Of a DNA stretch of 64,000 nucleotides, positions 39,280-49,004 are shown piece after piece; the first letter of the stretch is position 1; every line of letters starts with the position of its first letter. The stretch spans positions 618,784 to 682,783 of the forward strand of contig NC_025870.1 of the NCBI RefSeq assembly GCF_000755165.1, read 5' to 3'. The translations under genes and the position numbers were made by a program. The notes under the pieces were generated by a model. The model did not search any database and was not told where the DNA came from. It saw only the letters and a program-made list of their open reading frames with translations. The DNA is from Leishmania panamensis. Taxonomy: Eukaryota > Euglenozoa > Kinetoplastea > Trypanosomatida > Trypanosomatidae.

Positions 39280-41708
39280 TTACTGGTATGGCTGAAAACC
39301 ACCAGATGAGTTTCCGCCTTGCTGTTTCGGTGCACCGCCACTCACAGTGCCACCGCGACCACCACCACCACCGCTGCGAGAATTGTTGCCACGACCTCCA
39401 CGGCCGCGGTAGCCGCTGGCGGCGCTGAGCATGGTCATGAAGGTGGCGAGAGCCTGAAGCGGCTCAGTACCGCCACGACCACGGCCACGGCCAGCGCTGC
39501 GGCCACCGCGGCCTGGCTTAAAGTTGGACCGCTTGTGAGTCACCTATAGTTGCGCGAGGGGAGAGAGGATGGAGAGGGAGGAGGAGGAGGAGAGGGATAA
39601 GTAGTGAGGAGAGGAGGAGAGCAGAACAACGGGAAGGAAAGGAGGAAGTTAGGAGCGTTGTTACCAAGTTGGAGAAACCAGCAGCAGCAGCAGGGGGGAT
39701 GAAGCATGCGAGGAAAGAGATGAATGAGGTAACGCGAGAGGATACAGAGAAGGAGGTCAGAGGACAAGCAGAGGCAGACGTCAAAAGCCACAGCAATAGC
39801 TAAGAAGGAGAGAGGCAGGGAGGAGGAGGATTGGAGAGACCCGCATGCACACACACACACACATACACACACACACACGTACACAAAGCTGAGAGAGGTG
39901 AGTGGTGGATGCGTGGTAAGTAAACACATGTGTGCGTGTGTGTGTGTGTGTGTGTGTGGTGGTGTGCGCGTACTTTGAAGAGTTCGTTCGGACGATAGTT
40001 CAACCTTACTGTTGTCATTTTCCTTTGTGTGGTGGTGTGCGGTGTTGTTGTTGTGCCTCTTCTCTTCTCTTGAGTGTTTATTGACTTCGCATGAGTGAAT
40101 GGGCGAGGGGTGAAGGCGCGGACGTGCTTGGCGATCGCGGTGAAAGCAGTGGATGATGGAAGTACCCACACACACACACACAACGAGGAAAAGGAGCAGG
40201 GTGGTGGGGTGGGGAAGAAGGGACGAAAGGCCTGCAGTTTTAATCTGGGACTCTCGCACTGTTCCGTACCCCGTTCCCCCCTCTCTGCTCTCTTCTGACA
40301 CCTCCCTCTCTCGCGCGACGTGGGTGTGTTTGTTTGCGACTACTTCATCCCTTCCTCGGCCCTCGTACCATCGCGCTCGACACGCCCCCTTTTCGCCTTC
40401 ACCACCCCCCACACTTCCCCACACTTCCCCACACTTCCCCACACTTCCCCGCACAACGTTTCTCTTGCATTTTCGTTGTCCTTTGCTTTTAGGCGTTTTT
40501 TCTCTCTATCCGGTGCCTGTCTTTTCTGTTTGGTTGCGCGCCACTCCAGCCCTGCGGGTCGCCCTCCTCCTCCTTCTGTTCTGCCGCTATGGGCGCGTTG
40601 GATTGCGCGCGCTGTTGTGCCTCTGTCTGTCTGTCTCTCTGCTGTCCCCACCGCCCCGAATTCCACCTCTGGTCACCTCCGCGCACCCTGCACACGTCCA
40701 CACACCTGCGTCCACACAACACACAGACGCAATCGCATACGCAGACCCCACATACACACGTGCAGAAGTAGACTGCCTGTCGTTATTTAGGGGGAGAGGA
40801 GAGGGGGGGAGGGGAGGGAGGAGGTAGGAAGGAGCGCGCGGATGAGAGTGGCCGCCTGTGCGAAGAGGTGCGCCAGAGGCGTCGTCTTCGATGCCAGTGT
40901 GTGCGAGGACCCGTGTACGAGTCCGTCGAACCACCGACGGCACGCTCCAGCGAAGTCCACCTCTACTGCTTCAGACGGACACACTCTGTTCACACGCACT
41001 CCCACCTCGTATGAGGCCACGGCATGGTTTCAAAACATTAGCGAAAGAAAAGTGCAAGAGAAAGCGAGGGGAAGTACTCACACATACTATTATGGTGCTG
41101 CCTTTAAAGCTGGCGTTGTTCTTCGTGTCAATGGCCTTGCCCATCGCCGTGTGGTCAGCGAATTCGATGTAGGCGGTGCCCTTCAGCTCCCCTGTCGCGC
41201 GGTCCTTCAACACTGTGCAGTTGAGAATGCTGCCACAGTCGGCGAAGAACTGCACTAGCTCCTCCGGCGTCGTTGCCGGGGTGCCGTCAGTGCCTCTTGG
41301 CAAGTTGCCGATGAAGATCGAGCGGCTGTCCGTGTCCTTGGAGAAGCTGTGGGCGGTTGGTGTTGCTGTAGAGGGGTACGCGACGGCCTGTCCAGCGCAT
41401 CCCATGGACTGCTGCTGCTGCTGTTGGTGCGAGTAATCAGGCTGCGGTGGTGTTAGCATGAAGGGACTGGCATTGACGTTGAAGGGGTTGGATTGCTGTT
41501 GCTGTGGTTGCTGTGGGAGGACCTGGAACAGCTGCTGCTGCTGTTGTGGCTGGACAGAAACTGTCTGGCCAAAGCCGAACAGCGAGGCAGGGGGCTGCTG
41601 CTGCAGCTGCGGTGCCTGCTGCTGCTGTTGTTGCTGCTGGCGCATCTCTGCATCTTGCGCCAGTTCTGCCTCGATGCGGGCGATCTCAGCCGACAAGTCG
41701 CTGTCCAT
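39280..41708 (-). CDS. PABPN1-like RRM/RGG RNA-binding protein, split by a cis-spliced intron
   Basis: Exon 1 (41708-41088, 207 codons) encodes an acidic helical start (SAEIARIEAELAQ), poly-Gln/Pro stretches (24-100) and most of an RRM: RNP2 IFIGNL (131-136) and RNP1 KGTAYIEF (176-183). Reading straight on gives only a non-conserved tail. Exon 2 (39543-39280, 87 codons) starts V-T-H-K-R-S-N-F-K-P-G and continues as an RGG-rich tail ending in Gln. Joined, the RRM's last strand reads GSTIIVTHKRSN, matching the layout of nuclear poly(A)-binding protein PABPN1 (short acidic helix, RRM, then K-R-T-N and an Arg-rich tail). Exon 2 has no ATG until its residue 36, so it is unlikely to be a separate gene. 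PABPN1 controls poly(A) tail length and mRNA export. The spliced protein would have 294 residues. Confidence 0.78.
39544..41087 (-). other. Predicted cis-spliced intron (1544 nt, phase 0) in the PABPN1-like gene
   Basis: The 5' boundary reads ATAATA|GTATGT on the minus strand (exon ends at 41088) and the 3' boundary CAACTATAG|GTGACTCAC (exon 2 starts at 39543). A yeast-like branch candidate TCCTAAC lies at 39654-39648, followed by about 100 nt of almost pure pyrimidine with no AG until the ATAG itself. The intron interior holds a 10-bp tandem repeat (40411-40450), (CA)n/(GT)n runs and no gene. Phase 0 joining restores the end of the RRM. Confidence 0.77.
40411..40450. repeat. Four exact tandem copies of acacttcccc inside the intron
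   Basis: A 10-bp unit repeated four times without change. It is C/T-rich on the plus strand, hence G/A-rich in the transcript, and lies roughly mid-intron. Confidence 0.9.
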
Positions 41709-42840
41709 TGTTGGAAGATAGAGAATAAGCGAAGAAAAGCGGCCCTGATGATCTCTCTCTTGACTCAGCGTATCCTCTCAGGTGAGACGACGGAGTGGGG
41801 AAAGGTAGAGGATAGGGGGACGGTGGTGGTTGTGGATGATGGTCGTTAGTAGCAGCTGACGTGTAGCTGCGCATAAATACACGTGTGTATCAAGAGGGGA
41901 GTGAATGCAGGAAGGAAAGAGAGAGAGGGGGGGGGTGAGGTCAGGGGCAGCTGTCCGGGAAAGGCAGTGCGCGCGTACTGCAGTAGTCGCCGTGGTGCAT
42001 GAAGAGCAGAGGACTGACGCGCGACGATGGCAAGTAAAGGAAGACTGTGCCGAGCACTGCGCAGGCGGTGGCTGCTTCCAGAAAGCACTCATTCATTCCA
42101 CAAACGAACTAACGTGTATCGGAAAGCGAGAGGAAGAGGAGGGGCAGAGGCTCGTTCGTACACCGCCCCTCCCCTCCTCCACCTCCCACACACACGTGCA
42201 TGTTAATGTCCCCTGATGTGCGTGCCCACAGTAAGGATAGGGGAGTTCACTTGAGCCGGCAGCAGTTGAAGTTGGTGTGGAGGATGCCGAGAAGACGGGG
42301 GTGGTGGTGGTGATGAGAGGGGGGAGGGAGGTGGCGAGTGTCAGCACGCCCTTCAAGAGCTCTACATAGACCTGTCCACGGAAGCGCTGGACACAGCGAA
42401 GGAGAAAGTAGACAGGGAGACTAGAAACGTAAGAGAATAGGTGCGGAAGGATATCAACACTAACACGCACAGATATGACAGGGTAGGTCGGTACGACACC
42501 CCCGGAGCCGCCTTTACCAACGGCTCAACTGACGAGATGGGGAAAGAGGAGAGGAGAGGAGAGAGGGAACTTGATGAATACACTGACGGCTTCACTTCCT
42601 TTTGAAAGTACTTCAATTCATGGGCCTGCGAACATACAGGTGAATCACCGGACAAGCGGAGAGGGCGTGACGGAGATGCTAGAGGTTGTTAGCTGCACCC
42701 TACAAAAAGCTAAAAACTATAGGCGCCACATTTGACAGACGCGCTCACGCCTTCGAGCACAACCTCATGTGACTCCCCTCTCCCTCCCCCGCAGGACCAC
42801 GCAACAGCCGCCAGGCGCATTTATGTGTATTTCTGTATGC
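41709..42840. other. Intergenic region between the 106-aa gene and the PABPN1-like gene
   Basis: About 1.1 kb with no gene seen. The transcribed strand is pyrimidine-rich near 41790-41830 and 41916-41935, upstream of the RRM gene. The rest is presumed 3' UTR of the 106-aa gene. Confidence 0.6.
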
Positions 42841-43161
42841 TTAGAAACCCTTGGCAGTCTTCAGCGCCAGTGCGTCCACCTCGGGCTCCTTCTGCTCTGG
42901 CGGAGCAGGCGGGAAGTGCTGCTGGATAAAGGCGATATACGCCGGGTCGGAGTTCACAATGGCAAAGAAGGCACCAAGGCTGTAGCCGTCCGCGCCTACC
43001 TTGAGCACCGCCTTCTTCGCCTGCAGCTGCTCCCACGAAAGCCCAGGGATGGCGCCACAGATGAGCTGGTCCATCATAGCATCGCTCACCTTCGGTTGAC
43101 CTTGCGCGTAGCTGAGGAAGGCTGTCTTGACGCGCTGCGTTTGATCCTGGGTGAGGCCCAT
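42841..43161 (-). CDS. Small protein of unknown function (106 aa)
   Basis: From the ATG at 43161 the protein reads MGLTQDQTQRVKTAFLSYAQGQ and has 106 residues. It looks like a compact helical domain, with conserved-looking blocks PKVSDAMMDQLICGAIPGLSWEQLQAKKAVL and YSLGAFFAIVNSDPAYIAFIQQHF, then a Pro/Glu-rich tail ending TAKGF. The helix spacing faintly recalls an EF-hand pair, but no calcium-binding loop is present. I cannot assign a function. Codon use is GC3-rich like its neighbours, and composition changes abruptly to low-complexity upstream of this ATG, which supports the chosen start. It lies between the PABPN1-like gene and the SDR pair. Confidence 0.72.
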   Translation of the reverse strand: MGLTQDQTQRVKTAFLSYAQGQPKVSDAMMDQLICGAIPGLSWEQLQAKKAVLKVGADGYSLGAFFAIVNSDPAYIAFIQQHFPPAPPEQKEPEVDALALKTAKGF

Positions 43162-43720
43162 TGTGTGTGTGTATAGGTCTGCTAGTGCAAGTGCGTGTAT
43201 GGGCGTTATGCAAGACAAGGATGCTTTCACTTCGCAAAGATGGACAAGCAAGCTGATGGTGCTGAGGGAAGCAAAGAAGTGGGGAGGGAGGGGGGGGGGG
43301 GAAGGTTGAGGGGCAGTCGTCATGAATAAGAAAGGAAGCTCGCCACATTTCTTACGACCACCTTCCATCACTATGCTCATCACACGCAGTGGTGGCGAGG
43401 ATGAGGTGCACTCGCTCTCCCTCTCTCCCACCCACAGAGAGATGCATGAGAGGGATTACTAGGAGACGTAGCAAAGCGGCCACAGTATGCAATCCTTATG
43501 GCTACGATACACCCCATTGATGTCCCCTTCCTATTCAATCACCCACGTGCCAACTCTCTGTCTGGGCAAGTGCCATCATGCGTCACGTTAACCGTATTGC
43601 TTGCTTTGCGTTGCGCAGTTCGAGTGCGTCTGTGGCCATCATCACCCTTTCCACTGATGGGCGGGTAAAACCACACGCACACGCACACGCACACACGCAC
43701 ATACAGAGCTGCGCGCTTCC
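43162..43720. other. Intergenic region between the first SDR gene and the 106-aa gene
   Basis: About 0.56 kb with no gene. A GGGA/poly-G run at about 43280-43304 is a strong polypyrimidine tract on the transcribed strand, well placed for trans-splicing of the 106-aa gene. Confidence 0.6.
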
Positions 43721-45301
43721 CTAGTCCCACTTCATGTACGGCTTCATCTTATTCTGAGTCCACGTCATCACCTGCTCACGCTCCGTCACGTTGCACGCTG
43801 TCTTGGAGAGCCCGGCCGGCTGATAGCGCGTGTTCATGTAGTACCCGCCATTCTTGAAGTCGTCCCGCACGCAGCAGTTAACTACCGTCTGACTCCCTTC
43901 CCATGCGGTGCGCATGACAAGGATGTAGAGGTAGTAGAGATACTTGAAGGTGCTACCGAGTGGAATGCTGCGGTACAGGTTCGTGACGACCCCTCCCGGT
44001 GAGCAGGCGCAGCACGTGAAGCGTGGCTCGATGTTCACGGCTGCCATGTCGCCGGCAGCTTCGGTGCCACTGGCTTGTGAGGCTACAGCGGCTTCAGCAG
44101 CAGCGGCGGCGTATCCGGACCTGCGCGACGCAGACTGCTTGTTTCCGCCAGCGGTCTTGATGACCTGCTGCTGACGTGTCAGCCTCGAGGATATACAGCT
44201 CTTCTCTGGCTGCGGGTAGGAGCGGAGGGCAAGCTGCTGGGCGTGGAAGATGTTGCCGAGCTTCGTGAAGCCGTACTGCTCCAAGCCATCGAACTTGTTT
44301 GCCACTCGCGGCGACCACACGCCACGTCCACTGAGGTACGTCGTCACGACGTTCCCCTTCACGCCCACGTGCGCGGCGCACGAAACATAGACAATGCGGC
44401 CGTGTGCCGCCTCCACAAGTGAGAGCAGACCCTCGGTGAGTAGATACGGGCCAAGGAAGTTGATGGCCAGCTGCACATCATCGCCAAAGCGGGTCGTCCT
44501 GTGCTCCGCCTGCAGCACCCCCGCCGCGTTCACTAGTATGTCGATGGAGCGATTGCTCTGCCGCATCCGCTTGCAGTACTCCCGCACCGCGATGAAGTCA
44601 TCCAAATTCAGAGTCTGCAGGTGGATTTGCTGTTCTGCGCTGTTCTTGGTGTGACTGCGCACATACGCGAGGGCGTCCGCGGCGTGCGGTGAGTCATTGG
44701 CAATGATCGTCACGTCTGCCCCCATCTTTGCCAGCTGTGCCGCGGTGGCCTTGCCGATGCCGCTGGTGCCACCGGTGAGGACAACATGTCGACCTGTCAG
44801 GTCCTTGGTACAGCGATTGCGCCTGCCTGCTGCCAGGAGGCGCGACAGCACGAACAAGCTCGCCATGAACACACACTGCACCTCAAACGAGATCACCGGC
44901 AACGAGGGCATGTGGGTAATAACGTAGCCGAGGATGCAGCCTGCGGGTATTATACACATGGCCATACTGTCACACATGATGACGAAAGTGTGGCGTCCGT
45001 AGTGATAGACGTGCTCTCCCTCGAACATCGAGACGTGCCGGAACATGCCTGGGAAGAGGGGCTTCTGCTTCACGTGCGAAATGGAGCGCGGTGACGGACG
45101 TGCAGTGCGCAGCTTTGTTCGTTGCGGCGCCGCACCAGAGCCCCTTGCTGTAGTTGCCGCCACAGCGTCGCCTGATGTTGCCATCGAGATCGCGGATGGA
45201 GCTGCAGGCGACGGCGAGGGGGAGACCATGGATGAAGATACCAACCCTCTCGAGCTCTTGTTCATCCAGCGGCGTGCCAGGGCAAGGGCAGGGGTGTGCA
45301 T
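43721..45301 (-). CDS. Short-chain dehydrogenase/reductase, membrane-anchored, tandem copy 1
   Basis: The 526-residue protein (ATG at 45301) has a classical SDR domain: cofactor motif TGGTSGIG (176-183), NAAG (258-261), catalytic YGFTK with Tyr343 and Lys347, and the post-catalytic SPGGVVT. It resembles retinol-dehydrogenase/WWOX-like SDRs that reduce carbonyls or oxidise alcohols with NAD(P)(H); the substrate is unknown. Hydrophobic segments at about 105-130 and 138-157 precede the Rossmann fold and suggest anchoring to ER or mitochondrial membrane. An Ala-rich insert (about 380-420) is not typical. The neighbour at 46548 shares the anchor-GRRN-K-D-x-TG arrangement and the C-terminal GSQTVxNCCVRD block, so they are tandem duplicates. 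The frame is open upstream to 45622; a C/T-rich leader with an AG two bases before 45301 favours the shorter form. Confidence 0.85.
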   Translation of the reverse strand: MHTPALALARRWMNKSSRGLVSSSMVSPSPSPAAPSAISMATSGDAVAATTARGSGAAPQRTKLRTARPSPRSISHVKQKPLFPGMFRHVSMFEGEHVYHYGRHTFVIMCDSMAMCIIPAGCILGYVITHMPSLPVISFEVQCVFMASLFVLSRLLAAGRRNRCTKDLTGRHVVLTGGTSGIGKATAAQLAKMGADVTIIANDSPHAADALAYVRSHTKNSAEQQIHLQTLNLDDFIAVREYCKRMRQSNRSIDILVNAAGVLQAEHRTTRFGDDVQLAINFLGPYLLTEGLLSLVEAAHGRIVYVSCAAHVGVKGNVVTTYLSGRGVWSPRVANKFDGLEQYGFTKLGNIFHAQQLALRSYPQPEKSCISSRLTRQQQVIKTAGGNKQSASRRSGYAAAAAEAAVASQASGTEAAGDMAAVNIEPRFTCCACSPGGVVTNLYRSIPLGSTFKYLYYLYILVMRTAWEGSQTVVNCCVRDDFKNGGYYMNTRYQPAGLSKTACNVTEREQVMTWTQNKMKPYMKWD

Positions 45302-46547
45302 CGCTTGTTGGGAGTGGGAAAGGGCGGTGGTGCGGTGAAAGCCATCGGCGCAGCTACAATGGGAACAAAGCAGAGCGACGGCGGGCTGTGGGTATCGGGA
45401 CGTCGCTCGTGGAGGAGCTGCTCTCACAGCTGCCGATACTTTGGTGCAATACTGATGCATACTGAGCCTTGCGTTCCCACCACGTCGAACGTCCCTCTGT
45501 GTCCTGCGTAGGCGCGCGTGAGTGAAGGATACTGAGAGCAAGATGCCCAGAAAGGTTAGCCAGGCGAACGTTTCAGGTAGAGAGGATATAGCCATGATGC
45601 AACGTAGAGAACATGGGCACACATACGCCTACGTCCACGACATTTCTCCCTTTACCACCCTCTTTCCCCACCACACCCCAACAGAGGAGATCGTGGATGC
45701 GGGTGTGGTGGGGAAAGGAAGGGGGGGGGTGTCGCACGACTGAATGGGCAGAGAGAGAGAGAGAGCAAGTGGAGGGGGCTGAAGAGAACATGATGTATAG
45801 TCTCGGCGCTCCTGTTAGCCACATGCCCTTTTTAGCGTTCCTCCACATGTAAGGAGGACCAAATTTGCCGCGTCTTCGCTGCGCTCGCGGGCTTCAGTTA
45901 ACCTTTAAAGAAGACGATTTTTTTTTCTTTTTGCCAGGACAAGACCCTGTCCCGCTAACGGCGACGGGAGTGACACATCGCTGAGGCTCTTGCCAGGAAG
46001 TATACCAATGCCTTTATCTGGAGGAGGAGGACCCCCAGGCAGGCATTAATGCAGCTCGCAAGGCGGGCTGCAAGGCATTCGAACACCTCCGAGAGAGCGC
46101 GTTACACGTAGTAATGGGTAGGTGTTTCTTGTTAGTTTGTTGCCAACACCTTTGGAGTTAGTGGGACTTTGGCGGAGGGGCGACAGGGCGTTGCCAACTT
46201 CACCGGGCGCTAAATTGTGTTGCGCAAAGACGCAGAGAAGGGGGGTGAAGGGACGAGAGTTCCGGCCCCATCCATTCACACTCGTATGGCTCCGCACATG
46301 GCCCCACCTTGTCTTTGCCTCGGCCTTGTCGTCCTCCTTTCTGCCATTGCCATCATCCCTGATCCGCTTTGCCCGGTCCTCGTTCGAAACCCACTTACAG
46401 GCCTCGCGACACGTTCTAAACTTTGCGCAACTATGCTGTGGCCAAAGTGAGGCGTGCGAGTTGGCTACTCCCTCCTTGATGCGGATGTGCGCGTACACCT
46501 ACCCACTCACTGACTCAAACTCCAACACACTCAGCGATGAGCGCATC
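45302..46547. other. Intergenic region between the two SDR genes, with an unexplained island
   Basis: About 1.25 kb. The half next to copy 1 has ordinary low-complexity UTR sequence with a poly-G run (45720-45729). The part from about 45850 to 46500 is different: balanced base composition, few simple repeats, and an A-rich end on the minus strand (GGCAAAAAGAAAAAAAAATC, complement of 45917-45936). It lies where a SIDER would be expected but I see no similarity to the three SIDER copies here. Confidence 0.55.
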
Positions 46548-48083
46548 CTACTCTGGCCGTACGGTGTAGTACTTGGCGATCGTCTTTGCCATTGCCCAGT
46601 GCACTACATCATCGCGGCTCTTTGGGTCTTGCGCGCGCTTGCTGAGTCCGCTTGGCATCAGCGTGCACTCGGCGTAGTAGCCGCCATTCTCGACTGTGTC
46701 GCGCACGCAGCAGTTCAAGACGGTTTGGCTTCCATCGTACGCATCCTTTATCCACAGAGACCTCAGCGTGCGAGCGATAGTGCTGTTGCCAAGGAATGGG
46801 TCCGAGTTCGCCTGCTGCAGTGAGGTGAAGCAGAAGCCCGGGTCAGCGCAGCATACATCGACGGGGTGCAGATCGCTCTGGCGGTTCAGCGGGATGCATT
46901 CATAGCGGCGGTTCGCAATTGACTGGGCGTGGTAAATGTTGCCGAGCTTCGACGCGCTGTAGCATCGCGCGGTGATCTGCGATTCGTTCGGCTTCGGCAG
47001 CAGCATCATGCGATCCCGTACCACATTCCCCCTGGACACGCCGTTGTGCGAGGCGCACGTGACATACACGATGCGACCGCACCGATGCGGCGACTTGCGC
47101 AGGGACGGGAGCAGCGCCTCGGTTAAGTGGAACGGCCCGAGGAAGTTGACGCCGATGTGCTCCTCGATCTTTTGCTTCGTCACGGTGGGCTCCTCCTTCC
47201 ACACACCCGCGCAGTTCACGAGGAGGTCGATGCGGTCGTGAGCAAGGGCCTTGATGCGCGCGGCAGCCGCCACCACCTCTAGCTGGTCCATGTAGTCCAT
47301 GTCGATGAAGGTGACGCGCTTCGCGAGAGGCTCGCATCCAGGAGAAGCAAGGGAAGAGGTGGACGATGGCGACGACGCGTCTGATGCGGTTTCAACCGGA
47401 GTTGAACGGCATTGTTGCTGAAAAAAGGCCCTTGTCGCCTTTTCCTGTCCCGACGGCGCAGCGATTATCACGTGAGCTCCCATGTCCAGCAGCTGCATCG
47501 CCGTGTAGAGACCGATGCCGCTTGTGCCGCCTGTCACCACGCACGTGTAGCCGGTCATGTCCTTGTGAACCTTGTTCCGGCGGCCCTGCACACTTAGTCG
47601 CTGTGCCACGACACTAACCGTCGCGTACAGACCCGCCTGCACTGGATTGAGGTACGCCGACAGTGAGTAGTAGCAGGCGTAGAGCACTAGCGGCAACCAA
47701 AGCCGACGGCTGTGCAGCAGTAGGTAGCTCATGTGTGAAGCAGCGGAGTACGAAGGAACGTCATCAGCGCCACCCACGTACGCGGAGGCCTCTGCTTTAT
47801 CGTCACTGAACTTGTGAATGCCGCCTGCTGCTGCTGCCGGCTGTGACGGCATTGGCGCGGCGGCTTTGTGCCGTCCTACTGACGCGGTGGGCGCGGGGGA
47901 GAGAGAGGGAGGCGCCCGGGCTGTGCCTGCTGAGGGCACGTTTGTGCCTGCCGCCGAGGCTGTGGATGATGAGGACGCGCTGCCGGGCGAGGAAAACGAG
48001 TGACGTGCTATGATCGTTGTCGGGGTAATGGCCGAGACTGCCGACATCGCCACCAGGCGGCCTCTAAGGCTGAGGCGAAACAT
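46548..48083 (-). CDS. Short-chain dehydrogenase/reductase, membrane-anchored, tandem copy 2
   Basis: The 511-residue protein (ATG at 48083) carries TGGTSGIG (184-191), NCAG (290-293), catalytic YSASK with Tyr375 and Lys379, and ADPG after the active site. The first 110 residues are Ser/Ala/Pro-rich with a basic start and could be a targeting leader plus linker. A hydrophobic stretch at about 127-165 precedes the domain. An insert of about 30 residues (228-255) lies between the second and third strands. With copy 1 it shares QGRRNKVHKDMTGY versus AGRRNRCTKDLTGR before the fold and GSQTVLNCCVRDTVENGGYY near the end, so the pair arose by duplication. Divergence of cofactor-side and substrate-side residues suggests different substrates (inference). 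Confidence 0.85.
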   Translation of the reverse strand: MFRLSLRGRLVAMSAVSAITPTTIIARHSFSSPGSASSSSTASAAGTNVPSAGTARAPPSLSPAPTASVGRHKAAAPMPSQPAAAAGGIHKFSDDKAEASAYVGGADDVPSYSAASHMSYLLLHSRRLWLPLVLYACYYSLSAYLNPVQAGLYATVSVVAQRLSVQGRRNKVHKDMTGYTCVVTGGTSGIGLYTAMQLLDMGAHVIIAAPSGQEKATRAFFQQQCRSTPVETASDASSPSSTSSLASPGCEPLAKRVTFIDMDYMDQLEVVAAAARIKALAHDRIDLLVNCAGVWKEEPTVTKQKIEEHIGVNFLGPFHLTEALLPSLRKSPHRCGRIVYVTCASHNGVSRGNVVRDRMMLLPKPNESQITARCYSASKLGNIYHAQSIANRRYECIPLNRQSDLHPVDVCCADPGFCFTSLQQANSDPFLGNSTIARTLRSLWIKDAYDGSQTVLNCCVRDTVENGGYYAECTLMPSGLSKRAQDPKSRDDVVHWAMAKTIAKYYTVRPE

Positions 48084-49004
48084 GGGAGCGTCTGTCCCCC
48101 CTCTCACAGTTTTCGTGCTGTGCCCTTTTGGCGCTACTTCTCGTTGGCTGTGCTCTGGAGGATTCTGTGCGGATGCGTGCTTGATGGTTGCACGTGTGCG
48201 CGTGGCGGGGTACGGGTGGGGAGGGAGAATAAGGGCGGAGAAGTAACACAAAGGAGAAGTAGTACCTAAACTCTCAGAGTTGGCGATGGCGACCCCACGC
48301 AGCTCCCTCACTGTTGGGAAGGGGGGAGGGGGCAGCGACGTTATCATGTCAGCTGGAGAGGCCTACTCCAGCTGCAGCACCATCCCAGCGCTGCCTCTTC
48401 ACAGCCGTCACCGTCTCCTTTCATCTGGCCCTCCCTCCCTTCTCGTCTCTCCCCCTCCCGACTGAGTCATTTTTCCCGCGGTAATGTCAGTCACGAATGT
48501 GCCCACGAACGTCATCACGAAGTGACTGCCGCTTCTCGAGGTTCCACCTTTAACCTCAAGGCAATGGCGGGCATTCAACGAGAGGTGCGTGTGTGCTTGT
48601 GTGCACACCGAAGCGGCGGTAACCTGCAAAGACGATGAGATGGGGGATCTAGGAGGGGCGAGAGGGAGGGCCCCAGCTGGAGAAGTGGATTACCAAAATA
48701 AGATCCACATGTTGCACGCACGAGAGTGAACGTGAGCGTGTCGGTATATGTACACCTCTACGTGATGCAGGCAATGTGCGCTGCCGCCATGAGATCAAGC
48801 AGCACCACCTCCCAAAACGAAGCCAAGGGAGGACGACGGCTAGAGCAGTAACTGTGCTCACTACTATCCGTTCATTTGCCCTTATCCCCACCCTTGCCAT
48901 CAGCAACAGCAAGCACGTGAGCCTCATCCATGAAGCACGAGGGAGCAAGGGGGAGGGAAGAAGCATGATAGCACACCGCTGTGCTCTCCACCTCCTAGCC
49001 TTTT
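48084..49004. other. Intergenic region between the Trp/Tyr-rich gene and the second SDR gene
   Basis: About 0.92 kb with no gene. A poly-G/GA stretch at 48319-48332 is a pyrimidine tract on the transcribed strand. Confidence 0.6.

Noticed and set aside
39540..40454. Minus-strand open frame of 304 codons
   Set aside because: Low-complexity translation (His/Thr/Val repeats, Ser/Leu/Pro tracts) of microsatellites and a pyrimidine tract; it lies within the predicted intron.
45302..45622. In-frame upstream extension of SDR copy 1
   Set aside because: Composition changes, and a C/T-rich leader with an AG two bases before the ATG at 45301 favours the shorter protein.
46046..46498. 150-codon minus frame and overlapping 233-codon plus frame between the SDR genes
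   Set aside because: No recognisable motif on either strand. The plus frame runs into the antisense of an SDR gene. Kept only as an unexplained island.
48084..48347. In-frame upstream extension of SDR copy 2
   Set aside because: Low-complexity, UTR-like composition; the ATG at 48083 begins a plausible basic leader.
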